64,000 nucleotides of DNA from Gigantopelta aegis (GCF_016097555.1 NC_054713.1:8664677-8728676); one strand, 5' to 3'; positions 23,815 through 35,035 are shown, numbered from the stretch's first letter. Numbers and translations are program-made. Notes: generated from the sequence alone by a model not told the origin.

Positions 23815-25212
23815 CAGGGTTGAAAATTAACATGAAAACCATTGTCGCCAGCAGAGCCAGTTGAAGAAAAATCTTACTGGCCCTTCTCAAATTCAACTAG
23901 CCCTCCAATTTAACTGCACAGCAAAATCAAAACTAAAAGTTTCTTTGTTGAATAACAACCATGTATAATAATAACCATGTATATATTCCGTTTTTGTCGA
24001 AAGGAAAACGATGAATTTGCATGTAACTTCATAATGAATAAAGTTAAAATTCATATTAAAAATATATTATTAAGTTTTAAACTCATACCAACCCAAATAA
24101 CATTTTTGAAAAAAAGAAATCCATTATAAATAAAAATATTTCTTTACAAATTATCATTAAATGATACAGATTAAATATAATTTTTAATACAGGTGTAAAG
24201 AAAAATGCTAGAACAGCCAATTTATGCTGCTTCACTTACATTGTCTCTGAAGTAATCAATAATGCAGTACAAAGAAACTAAAGCCTTAAAAAGTAGAACT
24301 GTGCGTGTTTTAGTAAATTAGCCTGGGAGTGGCAGTCCTCTTTATGGCGATGCAAGAGGGGTGAACTCTCTAGTAAAGGATTTCTTCAGGAGTGGCTGTC
24401 CTCCTATAGACAAGGCACTAGATAAAGATTGATGGAATGATCCACTATTTACACAAATACCCATTCGACTCTGCATTGTGCAGAGATACGGCCCTGATCT
24501 CGTATTATGGTTTGTTCGTTCAGATTACCTTGGATTTTCCATCAATTGCAATAAAACATGTATTAGAAAAGAAGATTTAACCTATTCAGTTTGATGGTAA
24601 TAGGTAAAGAATTTTCTTTTTAATTTAATTTGATAGTTTTTCCCCCTTAAATTGCCTGCATCAGAAAAGATTTAACCTATGCAGTTTTATAAATATTTTT
24701 TTTATTATTACTTACACTGAAGAACATTTTTAGATTTTGTTCCAGAATTAAATACTAGTAAGCTAATTAAATAGGATTAATTTGTACCATAACATTTAAT
24801 AATGTCAAAACGTAGATTATTATGGCGTATCCAGTCCATTACAATAAGCCGACGACTTTTAAAAAAAACGAGTCAAGTGTCTGCAATACGTTTTGAGCTA
24901 TATTTGTTTTCAGCCCCAGACCAAAATCGTAAAAACTGAGATTTGAGTCTGGTCAGTCCGGCGCTGTCAAAATATAGAAGATGTTTTATAATATCGTCTC
25001 CTGTCAGATTTGTTGTTCGCGCCCGCGGAGACGCAGCGTGTTCTGTCACATTGGTCATTCGATTCAGTTTCAGTGAGTTTCTTTTTTAACTGGTAGTATC
25101 ATACTGGCAAGACTCTAAAATCGATGGTCGCCCAACGGACTACCTTTGTAAAAGCCTTAGTCGCCCTTAGACAATAAAGGTCGCCACGGGCGACCGCTAA
25201 TTTTCAACCCTG
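23815..25212. mobile_element. Non-autonomous hAT-like DNA transposon, about 1.4 kb
   Basis: Terminal inverted repeats CAGGGTTGAAAATTA and TAATTTTCAACCCTG, flanked by a direct 'tgaacg' (23809-23814 and 25213-25218). CAGGG-type ends are characteristic of hAT elements; a 5-6 bp TSD is less usual than 8 bp but is known for some hAT lineages. The interior is AT-rich without a transposase frame. 'ggtcgcc'/'ggcgacc' motifs lie near the right end. Confidence 0.8.
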
Positions 25213-25639
25213 TGAACGGAGAACGTCAAAAGTATACGCTCGATTCGTCGCCTGTGCGGCCATTGCTCGGCAAACCACAAACGACAGCCTGTTTTCAATT
25301 TCAGTTAACAGGTGCGTTGGCTGATTTGAAATTGTAGGGTTCGTCTCAAAAAATTAAATGAGAATTCTTGCGCTGTACAAAGAACGTTCGGTTGAGAATA
25401 CGTACTATTCTTTCGGTAAAACCGGTTTTGATCTTGACAACGTACTATCGACAATCGTACCTTCCTATTTAACAATTAATATTTTATAAAGTGTTAGTAG
25501 AACTTTCAAAGTTTAGTTTGTATAACACATTGATCATGTATATATTTTTAATAAAATATACTAAAGTAGAAAATGACCGTTTTCACTTTTTAATCCCGCG
25601 GAAATCCCTACACACGCGCCTTGGAAACACGCCACATTA
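25213..25639. other. No recognisable feature
   Basis: Unique-looking sequence between the hAT-like element and a nested SINE. No coding signal recognised. Confidence 0.45.
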
Positions 25640-26200
25640 AAAAAAAATGTTTAGCAAGGGATCAAAAAAGGTTTGTTTTATTTAACGACGCCGCTAGAGC
25701 ACATTGATTTTTAATCTTATCATCGGCTATTGGACGTCAAACATATGGTCATTCTGACACTGTTTTTAGAGGAAACCCGCTGTCGCCACATAGGCTACTC
25801 TTTTTTACGACAGGCAGCAAGGGATCTTTTATTTGCGCTTCCCACAGGCAGGATAGCACAAACCATGGCCTTTGTTGAACCAGTTATGGATCACTGGTCG
25901 GTGCAAGTGGTTTACACCTACCCATTGAGCCTTGCGGAGCACTCACTCAGGGTTTGGAGTCGGTATCTCGATTAAAAATCCCATGCCTCGACTGGGATCC
26001 GAACCCAGTACCTACCAGCCTGTAGACCGATGGCCTGCCACGACGCCACCGAGGCCGGTCAGCAAGGGATCACTTATATGTAATCCCACAGACAGGATAT
26101 CACATACCATGGCCTTTTATATACCAGTCATGGCGCACTGGCTGGAACAATCCCGCCGATGGGGATTGATCCTAGACCGATCACGCATATTAAAGAAAGA
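25640..26200 (-). mobile_element. SINE head A, host of a second SINE
   Basis: Only the inner text remains on the left of the insertion (agcaagggatca). The right part resumes at 26061 with 'agcaagggatcacttatatg' and runs through the central body into a head-A remnant (gaccgatcacgcat). It was split by the head-B SINE at 25665-26060. Confidence 0.8.
25665..26060 (-). mobile_element. SINE, head B / tail 2, complete, nested
   Basis: Flanked by a perfect 12-bp TSD agcaagggatca (25653-25664 and 26061-26072) that lies within the body of the host SINE. Tail 2 at the left and full head B at the right. Confidence 0.93.
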
Positions 26201-26779
26201 CTACATTTTTAGGTCTAAGTAATGAATAGAAATAACATATAGTCTTCATATATGTTACGTATATCGAACATACCGCCCTCTTCCTCTACCCCTAGAGCGT
26301 TACGTAATTATTAACACCCCCCTTACATGTAACGCGTATGCCAACCGCTGGTCACTGTCAAAATTTCAAGGCAAATCCCCCACCGACCCCTGGAAAGGTA
26401 TTGTACCATACCTCTATGGATATAAATATATTTTGGAGGTATGAGACGACCCCTCAATCGAGACAGTTCAACTTGTTAAAAAAATTGCGAAATCTCACGT
26501 GATCTCTTGTTGGGGAATTCCACACATGTGATAAGCGAGATCGGTAGGAGCCCGTCAAAAGTGTCCCACTTTCAAAATACTGGCTTTGTTTTTGACCTGG
26601 ATAAGCCAGCGTAGTGAAACCAATGCGGAGTGCGGCGTCATATATGCACCAAACGTAATTGGATTTTCTGTTCTATATGCTTAAATAATAAAAATATTCC
26701 GGATACTGCCGCTTTAACATGGGTTTCAATGGCAGATGGCATCTGTGTAGTGAGACCTTAGTGGTTAATCTGAGAAAAG
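26201..26779. other. Unassigned sequence
   Basis: Mixed composition, with 'ccggatactgccgcttta' near 26698 that resembles the terminus of a small DNA element; no partner end was found. Confidence 0.4.
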
Positions 26780-26970
26780 AGGGTGTAGTGGTCTTACATC
26801 TCCGGAGTGAATTATCAACACTCGCTTTGGGATGCATCCGGTACCGGGGTGCGAATCCAGCACCTACCAGCCTTCAACCCAATGCTTTTAACCACTAAAC
26901 TACTTAAGTCAGGGTCTCTTATAACTCCTAAAACATCGTCCTGAGATATGGTAATTCATAACGGTCATGA
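26780..26970 (-). repeat. tRNA-like repeat E
   Basis: 'ggtgcgaatccagcacc' and 'gtcagggtctcttataac' plus 'aattcataacggtcat', in the same order as at 23.03 kb. Confidence 0.6.
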
Positions 26971-27577
26971 CTCGAATCACTACCTCGTCTCAATCCGCCC
27001 TCCGATTCTCGTATTTATCCTCGATAAACGACGTCTCAGCAGATCTCCGAGTCTCCAAGCATATTAACTATACCAGCAATAGATGAAACTAATTGAATGA
27101 CGATGAATTGCCCGCCAACGTCGTTACCAATCGCACGTGGCGCACAGGACCCGCTTTACGGTCGCTGCAAAACGATCACCTTCTATAATGAAGTCGCTAA
27201 ATCATTCTTTACTGCTTTCGTTTACGGTCGCTCTTCTGCAGCCATAATTTCATTGGCTCGCAGATGAATGACGTATTTCTCTCCCCTTTTTGTTTGCGCT
27301 TCGCTAATTTTGTGATGGTCAGTGAAGGTGTGCCGTGGCATAAATGACCAAACTTTGAGGTTAAGGAAATTGCTGCCCACGCGAGTATCATCATAACTGT
27401 TATTAGATTTAAAAGTAGTTCAGTTCCGTGCTATATGTTTTAGTTTGAAACTTCATCAATTTTCAAAATTACCAAAGTGCTTGTGAATAACTGGCCGAAC
27501 TTACAAAGCCTGTTTATGACTTTCACACGTGTAACTACATACATTTTCGATGCTTAAAGTTAAACACTTGTGATTAA
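26971..27577. other. No recognisable gene
   Basis: More GC-rich than its surroundings (about 26970-27340), but no coding frame, splice pair or known repeat was recognised. Confidence 0.4.
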
Positions 27578-27939
27578 AGGAACATCCTGAGTTTGCTGCA
27601 TTGTAAGATGTTTCCGACTAATAAAATATTTCTACGATTAAACTTAAATATTAAATATATTTTCTTGTTTAGAATATCAGTGTCTGTATAATCAATGTGT
27701 TTCTGGTCGTCTTAATATTTGTAAGAAGCCCAAACTAGATTTTGTCTTCAAAAAATATTTTTTAGGAAATAAAATGAAATTTAACCCAGTACAAATATTA
27801 GAACGATCAGAAACCCGTTTAATATACAGCTACTAATATTTTATGCAGAAAAATATATTTGATATGTGATTACAGTCGTCAAAAAGTCTCTGTTAGTCGA
27901 TAACATCTTTAAAATTGCAGCAAACTCAGGAATGTCCCT
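27578..27939. mobile_element. TTAA-flanked MITE, family A
   Basis: Same structure and orientation as 3309-3661, with TTAA at 27574-27577 and 27940-27943. The left tip is slightly decayed (AGGAACATCCTGAG). Confidence 0.88.
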
Positions 27940-28069
27940 TTAAGAAAAACAGGCTTCATAAATTCGACCCATTGTGTCATGTTAAGTTCCAAACACGCAG
28001 TGCATGGTACACAGTCCAACTATCTTCAGGGCTGTGTATCTAGGTCAGGGGTCATTGTGTATTGTTGTT

Positions 28070-28222
28070 TATACTTATGTTCGTGCTTATATCCAGTTAC
28101 GGTTCAAGCACTTGAACCTGGGTACACATTTCAGCTAACTGGGTTGTGCGCAGTGTAGTTAGTGGTTAGTTGTTACTGGTTAGTGAGAGAGAAGTCGGTA
28201 TAGGCCCAGTGGCCTTATATAT
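28070..28222 (-). mobile_element. SINE, head C, 3' half
   Basis: 'gttcgtgcttatatcc' through 'gttagtgagagagaag'; the head is missing. Confidence 0.75.
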
Positions 28223-28237
28223 ATCCATTGAAGCAAA

Positions 28238-28278
28238 TGAAGGAAATGTTTTATTTAACGACGAACAGGAACACTGGT

Positions 28279-28316
<38 letters not shown>
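28238..28316. repeat. SINE tail-1 stub and GGCT tetranucleotide run
   Basis: A stub of reverse tail 1 (aaatgttttatttaacgacg) ends abruptly, followed by about eight GGCT units. Confidence 0.85.
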
Positions 28317-28317
<1 letters not shown>

Positions 28318-28359
28318 TAAAACAAACCACGCTCAGACAAAATAAAAACAACAAAACCG

Positions 28360-28660
28360 GGAAGGAAGAAAATATTTTATGTAACGACGCACTCAGCACA
28401 TTTTGTTTACGGTTATATGGTGTCAGATATATGGCTAAGGACCACACAGATATACAAAGAGGAATCCCGCTGTCGCCACTTCATTAGCAGCAATGGATCT
28501 TTTATATGCATCATCCGACAGACAGGATAGTACATACGACGGCCTTTGTTACACCAGTTGTGGAGCACTGGCTGAAACAATAAATAGCCCAATGGGGCCA
28601 CCGACGGGGATCGATCCTAAACCGACCGCGCATCAAGGGAACGCTTTACCATCCCGCCCG
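28360..28660 (-). mobile_element. SINE, head A / tail 1
   Basis: Near complete: tail 1, body and head A down to 'gcatcaagggaacgcttt'. The final part of the head is compressed (accatcccgcccg). Confidence 0.85.
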
Positions 28661-28959
28661 TTACCTTTCAGGATTAAGTCTGGTGGTTAAAGCATTGGCG
28701 TACCCAGGATTCTATATTATACTGAGGTCCACCCATAGGCGGGGGGAGTCGGGCAAGCACACTGTCTAGAAGTATCGTTATGGGAGCGACAGGAAACGGT
28801 GGTGGGGAAAACAAATAGGTGTCATTGGTGAGCAATGGAATGCGAACTCTGCATCTCCCCATGGTTTAATCACAGCAACACTAAAACCGCTTTAAAATGT
28901 GTTGTATTGTCACATAGGAAAGTGTCAAAAACGTGTTCTCTAATACAAATATATACTGG

Positions 28960-29400
28960 CTCTTTTTGTACCATTGTCTTACACATTAGTCGATGTGGAC
29001 ACCCATGTATTATTGATTTAAACACACATGACTGGTTGTTCCTAAGCGATGACCCAATCACCACAGTTGTGCTATACAATGAAATAAGCATGCCCAATAT
29101 TGATTGCTCTGCGACTAATAGGTTAATTTTATTTTTTAACACAGAATGGCAGTGTCAGGGTTGGGGTGCCCTGAGCTCACTGTCTCACAATATTTTTTTT
29201 TATATTACATATGGTATACGCAGTTTTATATATATACATATAAATGGCAAACTATATACACACGAATAGATATAATCAACACACATTATGTACATTGTTG
29301 TTGGTGGTAGTGTTGTGTTTGTTTTGTTTGTTTGAAACTGAAATATTGATTGCTCTGTGATACGCTAACTGCCTGCACACACTCTCTCTATGTACGTGTT
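28960..29400 (+). pseudogene. Decayed paralogue of the 33674-33835 exon, split by an insertion
   Basis: In one frame this reads LNTHDWLFLSDDPITTVV, against FNTYDRPLLGDDQVTNVI in the intact exon. Nucleotide similarity extends to the flanking 'ggatatgtaagaaa' (29442, and 33919 near the intact exon). The acceptor AG has become AT and one base is missing nearby. 'aatattgattgctctg' occurs at 29096 and again at 29342, so about 230 bp inserted within the exon with a direct repeat. Past the second copy the text (gtgatacgctaa...) again aligns with the end of the intact exon. Confidence 0.6.
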
Positions 29401-29462
29401 AGATGGTAACGACGTTTGAGTTGCATTTTACAAATATTGGTGGATATGTAAGAAACAGAATA

Positions 29463-29840
29463 TTAAAGTAAAGTAAAGCTTTTTTTATTTAACGACTCCA
29501 CTAGAGCACATTGATTTTTTATCTTATCATCGGCTGTTGGACGTCAAACATATGGTCATTCTGACACTGTTTTTGTAGAGGAAACCTGCTGTCGCCACAT
29601 AGGCTACTCTTTTACGACAAGCAGCGAGGGATCTTTTTTATTTGCGCTTCCCACAGGCAGGATAGCACAAACCATGGCCTTTGTTGAACCAGTTATGGAT
29701 CACTGGTTGGTGCAAGTGGTTTACACCTACCCATTGAGCCTTGCGGAGCACTCACTCGAGGTTTTGAGTCGGTATCTGGATTAAAAATCACATGCCTCGA
29801 CTGGGATCCGAACCCAGTACCTACCAGCCTGTAGACCGAT
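29463..29840 (-). mobile_element. SINE, head B / tail 2, 5' truncated
   Basis: TSD gaaacagaata at 29452-29462 and 29841-29851. The tRNA head stops inside the anticodon region (gtagaccgat), so the outermost roughly 30 bp are missing. This is true 5' truncation at insertion. Confidence 0.92.
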
Positions 29841-29914
29841 GAAACAGAATACTATACATTCTCTTGTCAGATACGTTTCTAAACAAATCTTTGTACGATA
29901 AATTGTATCAAACG

Positions 29915-30322
29915 GGAAGTTTAACGACTCCACTAGAACACGTTGATCAAATAAATATCGGCTGGTGAATGTCAAACATTTTACCATTTTTATTCGTAGT
30001 CTTCATAAGAAAAAAAGAAGAGATTGTGCCCAGGAGAGACGTGCTTGAACCTTAATTGGATATAGGCACGTTAATGTGTTACCCAATCCAATCCAATCCA
30101 ATAAGAAAAAGAAGAGAAACATTTGTTCATTAGTAGCAAGGGGATATTTTTGTATGCACTTTCTCACAGACAGGACAGCATATACCACCACGGTCTTCCA
30201 TATATAAATCGTGGGACACCAGTTCGGACAATCAGAAAAATGGTCCACCGAGGATTCCTTCTTTAGACGAGGGCACCTCAGGCGAACATTCTACCGACTA
30301 AGCATGATACCGCCCCCTTATG
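29915..30322 (-). mobile_element. Old SINE (tail 2) carrying a head-C SINE fragment
   Basis: Reverse tail 2 and a divergent body are readable. In the middle (about 30028-30085) 'cgtgcttgaaccttaattgg', from the 3' half of a forward head-C SINE, interrupts it, followed by a 'caatc' pentamer run. Confidence 0.65.
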
Positions 30323-30326
30323 TGAA

Positions 30327-30662
30327 AGAAAGAAAGAAAGAAAGAAATGTTTTATTTAACAACGCACTCAACACATTTTATTTACTTTTATATGGCGTCA
30401 GACATATGGTTAAGGACCACACAGATATTAAATTAGGAAACCAGCTGTCGCAACTCCATGGGCTACTCTTTTCGATTAGCAGCAAGGGATCTTTTTTATG
30501 CACCATCCCACAGACAGGGTAGTACATACCACAGCCTTTGATATACCAGTCGTGGTGCACTGGCTGGAACGAGAAATAGCCCAAAGGGCCCACCAACGGG
30601 GATCGATCCCAGACCGACCGCGCATCGAGCGAACGCTTTACCACTGGGCTACGTCCCCCCCC
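30327..30662 (-). mobile_element. SINE, head A / tail 1, complete
   Basis: AAAG tail, tail 1, body and complete head A (ccactgggctacgtc). Flanks 'ccttatgtga' and 'ccttgtgtga' look like a TSD with one change. Confidence 0.9.
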
Positions 30663-31251
30663 CCCCTTGTGTGATAAGATCATGTTAACTTTGATTTCAT
30701 TTGTATGACAATGATCCTAATTTTCACCCTGTGTCTCTATATCTGTGGCAATTACCCTACATTAGACACCTAATAACCGCTGATTAAGGGATGTTCCGAG
30801 GCACTATTAAACAAATCTCTCTCTGTCTCTTTTTTGTTCCTATAACTGTCCGCATTCGGCTTCCGAATTTTGGTCCGATTCTTTGGCCGCATTAGCATTC
30901 GAAACAGATCTTATTGCCTGTATAAACAATATGGTCTTAAGTATCCTGTGTCGCTATACATCCACGAAGAGTGTTTATGACGCCCAGAGGAGAATACTTT
31001 GAGGCGTGGGTGATCGAGATGGCCCAATAAATGCCGGAGTGGTGGTTATTTTGGAATTGGGTCCTAAGTTTTATGATTTCAGATAGAATCCTTATTAATA
31101 AAAATCATGAAAATTGGCTCTGGCAATATCATGGCGCTTGGAACCAACCTGATCAGAATACTGGTTGATAAAATAAAATTGCGTATAGGGGCGGAAACAA
31201 GCGTTTGAAAACGGGGTCTAGGTTCATAGGAACCGTGGGGTCGGAGGGATG
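30663..31251. other. Mostly unassigned; SINE tail-2 trace
   Basis: A degenerate forward tail 2 (gacacctaataaccgctg ... cactattaaac) at about 30758-30815. Otherwise nothing recognised. Confidence 0.45.
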
Positions 31252-31695
31252 GGGGGGGGGGGGGGGGGGGCAGTATCTCTAGAGCATATTGATTATTTAA
31301 GCAATGACAATTGGATAAAACAAACTTTTACTGATTCTGACGTATAGTCTTAGAGGAAACGTACCATCGGCAACAAGAGGCCTTTTAGCTGGACTTTCTC
31401 ACAATACAGCACATACCACGACCTTTAATATGTCAGGATCAATCCTACGATCCAAACATAATTTTGTTAATGTATAACCTTAGAGGGAAAACACGCTACA
31501 CTTTCCTATTAAAAGCAAGGGATCTTTTGAATGCACCATACCTCAGACAGAACATCACATACCACGGTCTTTGATACACCAGTCGTGGTGCACTGACTGG
31601 AACGAGAAATAGCTCAATGGGCCCACCGACAGGGATCGATCCTAAACCGACCGCACATCAGGCGAGCGCTATAGCACTGGGCTACGTCCGGGCCC
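31252..31695 (-). mobile_element. G-run and two successive degenerate SINEs
   Basis: After a G homopolymer (31252-31270) come a heavily decayed reverse tail-2 SINE (31275-31450) and a better preserved reverse head-A SINE (31465-31695) ending 'gcactgggctacgtcc'. Confidence 0.7.
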
Positions 31696-32726
31696 ACCTT
31701 CTAGAGACAGGGCTTTGGAGTTTGTCTTTCATATTACTAATTAGCTGAAACCAAATGTACTTCGCCAACACTTTAATCTTCTAGACCAACAGTCTCCATT
31801 AAGTAGATTGCGACTGGTGATTATTTGTAAGAAAAAAAGATCAGGTTATGGTTAATATAATTTTCTTAATAATTATTAAAACGAAATATACTAGCTTAAC
31901 CCTTTAATCCCTCAAATCAATATTAAGTACATCCCAGATGAAAAACTTGAGGAGTGGTTCGCGTCAAGCATATCTGTTAGTATTATTACGTGCTATAAAG
32001 CATGTATTTTTTAAACTAGGAGAAGTGTTCCATGAAGACTGCAGATAAAATTCGAAAATATTAAAGACGAATATTTCTTTTTTTAATAAAAAAATTGATT
32101 GAAGAAATATAAGAAGCATTAAAGATGATATTTTCTCTGCCGTTTAATGTTTAATAACATATAACGGTTTGATAGCTGCATAGAGAGGGAGAAAGAGAGG
32201 GAGAATAAGAAACAGAGATACAGAGAGAGATTAGTATCCACAGGCCAACATTACAAATAATTGACATGCACATAATATAAAATTAAAATTAAAATAACAG
32301 ATATCAAGATAATAATGTTAATTAAAATTCAATGCGAATCAATGTAATTAATTTTTAACGATAAACGGTGGCTCACGTTAAAAAAACATCAATTCAATGA
32401 ATCCCGTGTTTGGTACATCGCAGATAATATATTAATTTCTTGCTAATTTGATGTAAACTACTAAAGAAATTTAAAGCAACTTTCTGATTTCCCAAGGGAT
32501 TCGCAATGTAGCTTTAATAAGCATTAATATTGCTAATCACATCTCCTGTTCCTTCATAGTCCACGTTATTAAGACTGACCACTGGTCAGTTCTCTGTTGA
32601 CAGGCCCATTGGTCAGTTTTATGTGCAGGGTTCGATATTTGTGTGGATCAAGCATGACGACTTTTATATTTAATTCGAGTGTTGTTTTCAAAATATTATT
32701 TAGTTTAGGTGTTTTGATCTTTTATA
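31696..32726. other. AT-rich sequence without recognised features
   Basis: About 1 kb with a GA-rich patch at 32186-32230. No coding or repeat signal that I can support. Confidence 0.5.
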
Positions 32727-33155
32727 GTCATCATCCCACATACAAGATAGCACATACCTCAGCCTTTGATATACCAGTGGGTGGAATGAGAAATAGCTCA
32801 ATGGGCCCACCGACGGCAATCGATCCGGTCTCGGTGGTGTCGTGGTTAAGCCATCGGAAAATAAGGCTGGTAGGTACAGGGTTCGCAGTCCGGTACCGGC
32901 TCACACCCAGAGCGAGTTTTAACGACTCAGTGGGTAAGTGTAAGACCACTACACCCTCTTCTCTCTCTCACACTAACCACTAACCCACTGCCCTGGACAG
33001 ACGGCCCAGGCCAAATAGCTGAGATGTGTGTGCCCAGGACAGCGGGCTTGAACCTTAATTGGATATAATCACGAAAATAAGTTGAAATGAAATGAAAAGA
33101 TCCTAGATCGACTGCACATCAGACGAGCGCTAACCACTGGGCTAGGACCCGCCTC
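32727..33155 (-). mobile_element. SINE head A split by a head-C SINE
   Basis: The left part, 32727-32827, runs from the body to 'caatcgatcc'. The right part, 33099-33155, resumes with 'agatcctagatcgactg' and finishes head A. The insertion lies exactly inside the B-box region. Confidence 0.82.
32828..33098 (+). mobile_element. SINE, head C, complete, nested
   Basis: Forward copy from 'ggtctcggtggtgtcgtgg' to 'taagttgaaatgaaatg'. It is flanked by a short repeat (cgatcc / agatcct) derived from the host SINE. Confidence 0.88.
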
Positions 33156-33192
33156 AAACGCAAGGTTAAGATCTAACATTAAAACACAATAA

Positions 33193-33582
33193 CCGACCTC
33201 GGTGGCGTAGTGGTTAGGCCATTGGTCTACAGGCTGGTAGGTACTGGGTTCGGATCCCAGTCGAGGCATGGGATTTTTAATCCAAATACCGACTCCAAAC
33301 CCTGAGTGAGTACTCCGCAAAGGCTCAGTGGGTAGGTGTAAACCACTTGCACCGACCAGTGATCCATAACTGGTTCAACAAAGGCCATGATTTGTGCTAT
33401 CCTGCCTGTGGGAAGCGCAAATAAAAGATCCGTTGCTGCTAATCGGAAAGAGTAGTCCATGTAGTGGCGACAGCGGGTTTCCTCTCAAAATCTGTGTGGT
33501 CCTTAACCATATGTCTGACTTCATATAACCGTAAATAAAATGTGTTGAGTGCGTCGTTAAATAAAACATTTCTTTCTTTCTT
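33193..33582 (+). mobile_element. SINE, head B / tail 1, complete
   Basis: Perfect 14-bp TSD ttaaaacacaataa at 33179-33192 and 33583-33596. Best example of the complete head B / body / tail 1 / CTTT-tail layout in the window. Confidence 0.95.
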
Positions 33583-33673
33583 TTAAAACACAATAATATT
33601 TCTGAATCGCATTAATTGTGTTCTTACACACCCGTTGGTGAGAACAATAATTGTTTTTTTTTTTATAACACAG

Positions 33674-33835
33674 TTCTTTACACATGTACGTGTGTTGCCA
33701 ATTTCAACACATACGACCGACCGCTCCTAGGTGATGACCAGGTCACCAATGTCATACGTCCACTAAAAAACAACGCGATGGAAATCGATTACACTGTGAC
33801 GTATAGTAAACCTGACAAGCATGTGTCTGTGACGT
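33674..33835 (+). CDS. Candidate internal exon of an unrecognised extracellular-type gene
   Basis: 162 bp bounded by a strong acceptor (poly-T tract, ataacacag) and a perfect donor GTAAGT. The phase is 1 at both ends, the hallmark of shuffled extracellular modules. The peptide (54 codons) starts near LYTCTCVANFNTYDR and ends near KPDKHVSVTC, with a cysteine pair at one end and one cysteine at the other. I do not recognise the domain. A decayed paralogue lies about 4.7 kb upstream, so the exon has been duplicated locally. No partner exons are certain; 46.76-46.88 kb is a possible one on the same strand. Confidence 0.5.
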
Positions 33836-33932
33836 GTAAGTCAGCTACAAGTGCAACGCCTGTAAATAATTTTTAGTAGAAAAATATGTTAAAATTTTCT
33901 TAAAACCTGTTTTTTGAGGATATGTAAGAAAT

Positions 33933-34080
33933 AGAATAACACATTCGTGTCCGTTAGATACCATTTATCTCACAACGAGTTGTTTTAAAACGTATCTAAC
34001 GAACGAAAGCGAGTTTGATGCGTTTTTAAATAGCGAATTGTGAGATAAATGGTACCTAACAGCCACTCATGTATTATTCT
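33933..34080. mobile_element. Near-palindromic fold-back MITE, 148 bp
   Basis: The left half carries 'gttagataccatttatctca' and the right half its inverse 'tgagataaatggtacctaac'. The whole element folds as one hairpin with diverged arms. It sits about 100 bp downstream of the candidate exon. Confidence 0.8.
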
Positions 34081-34084
34081 CTAT

Positions 34085-34506
34085 ATAAAACATAACTGCA
34101 GGTTGACGCTGGTTAACGTCGAAATGGCACGTCTCCGTATCGCCCATGCGGTCAAGCGCAAACTCTTAACTCATTAGCCTCTTGCCACGGAGTGACAGGC
34201 CAGACAGTCAATATGCGTTCCCAGACGATCGAGCTTGAACATTAATAGGGTATGATCACGAACATAATTTCATAATCGTCTGAATCTTTTAATTGTCCGT
34301 GTTATTGTGCCCATCGTCAAAAGACGTCCACGCTGCCGTTGGGCGACATTCTCATGGCGACACGCACATCTTTCAAGAGCTCACGAAACCTTTCGTGTCA
34401 CTCTCAGACAAAAACTTAAGCTTGCGTCGATGATGAATGTAAATATTTTACATGCATTACAGGTTTGAATTAGTTCCTCTTGTTTTCCATGCAATATTCA
34501 TCTGAA

Positions 34507-34566
<60 letters not shown>

Positions 34567-34629
34567 CCAAGAATTAGTTACAATCTGACATCACAATAAT
34601 TTGTAATACAAACACAATTACAGCTTTAA
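34085..34629. other. Unassigned, with TA and poly-T run
   Basis: TA run and T homopolymer at 34509-34566. Otherwise no recognised feature. Confidence 0.5.
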
Positions 34630-34893
34630 AGTCACAGATCCTAGTTTCTAAACACTACGGCCTATTTTTCATTATTTTAGCTGGGGGGTGGGGGGGGGGG
34701 GGGGGGGGGGGGGGGTATGATTGAAAATGCATTTTTAATATTTTTAAAAACGCACGTCCGTCTGAGAAGTAAATAATTATTGAGACGATCTCTAGTCTAC
34801 GATACATTGTAACTTTATCCACACATGTTATAGGTTTGTAGATTAAGCAAACTTAGTGTCCATTTTCACGGGTTAAAACTAAGGTCTGTGATT
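34630..34893. mobile_element. TTAA-flanked MITE, family B
   Basis: Inverted ends 'gtcacagatcctagttt' and 'aaactaaggtctgtga', TTAA at 34626-34629 and 34894-34897. It shares 'aaaacgcacgt' and 'aggtttgtagatta' with the 61.3-kb copy. A G homopolymer (34682-34714) has expanded inside. Confidence 0.8.
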
Positions 34894-34939
34894 TTAAATT
34901 CGTGTGTTATCATAATCAACGATTATTATTGGCGGTTTT

Positions 34940-35035
34940 CATATTTTCTCGTCCCAACCAGTGCTCCACGACTAGAATACCAAATACCGTGTTGGGAAAG
35001 TATATATAAAAGATTCCTCGCTGGCAACGAACAAA
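34940..35035 (+). mobile_element. SINE body fragment
   Basis: 'ccaaccagtgctccacgac' through 'ataaaagattcctcgctgg'; both head and tail are missing. Confidence 0.7.

Noticed and set aside
28835-29269. 144-codon single-exon gene
   Set aside because: The open frame spans a decayed exon and an inserted segment; similarity to the 33.7-kb exon stops at the insertion.
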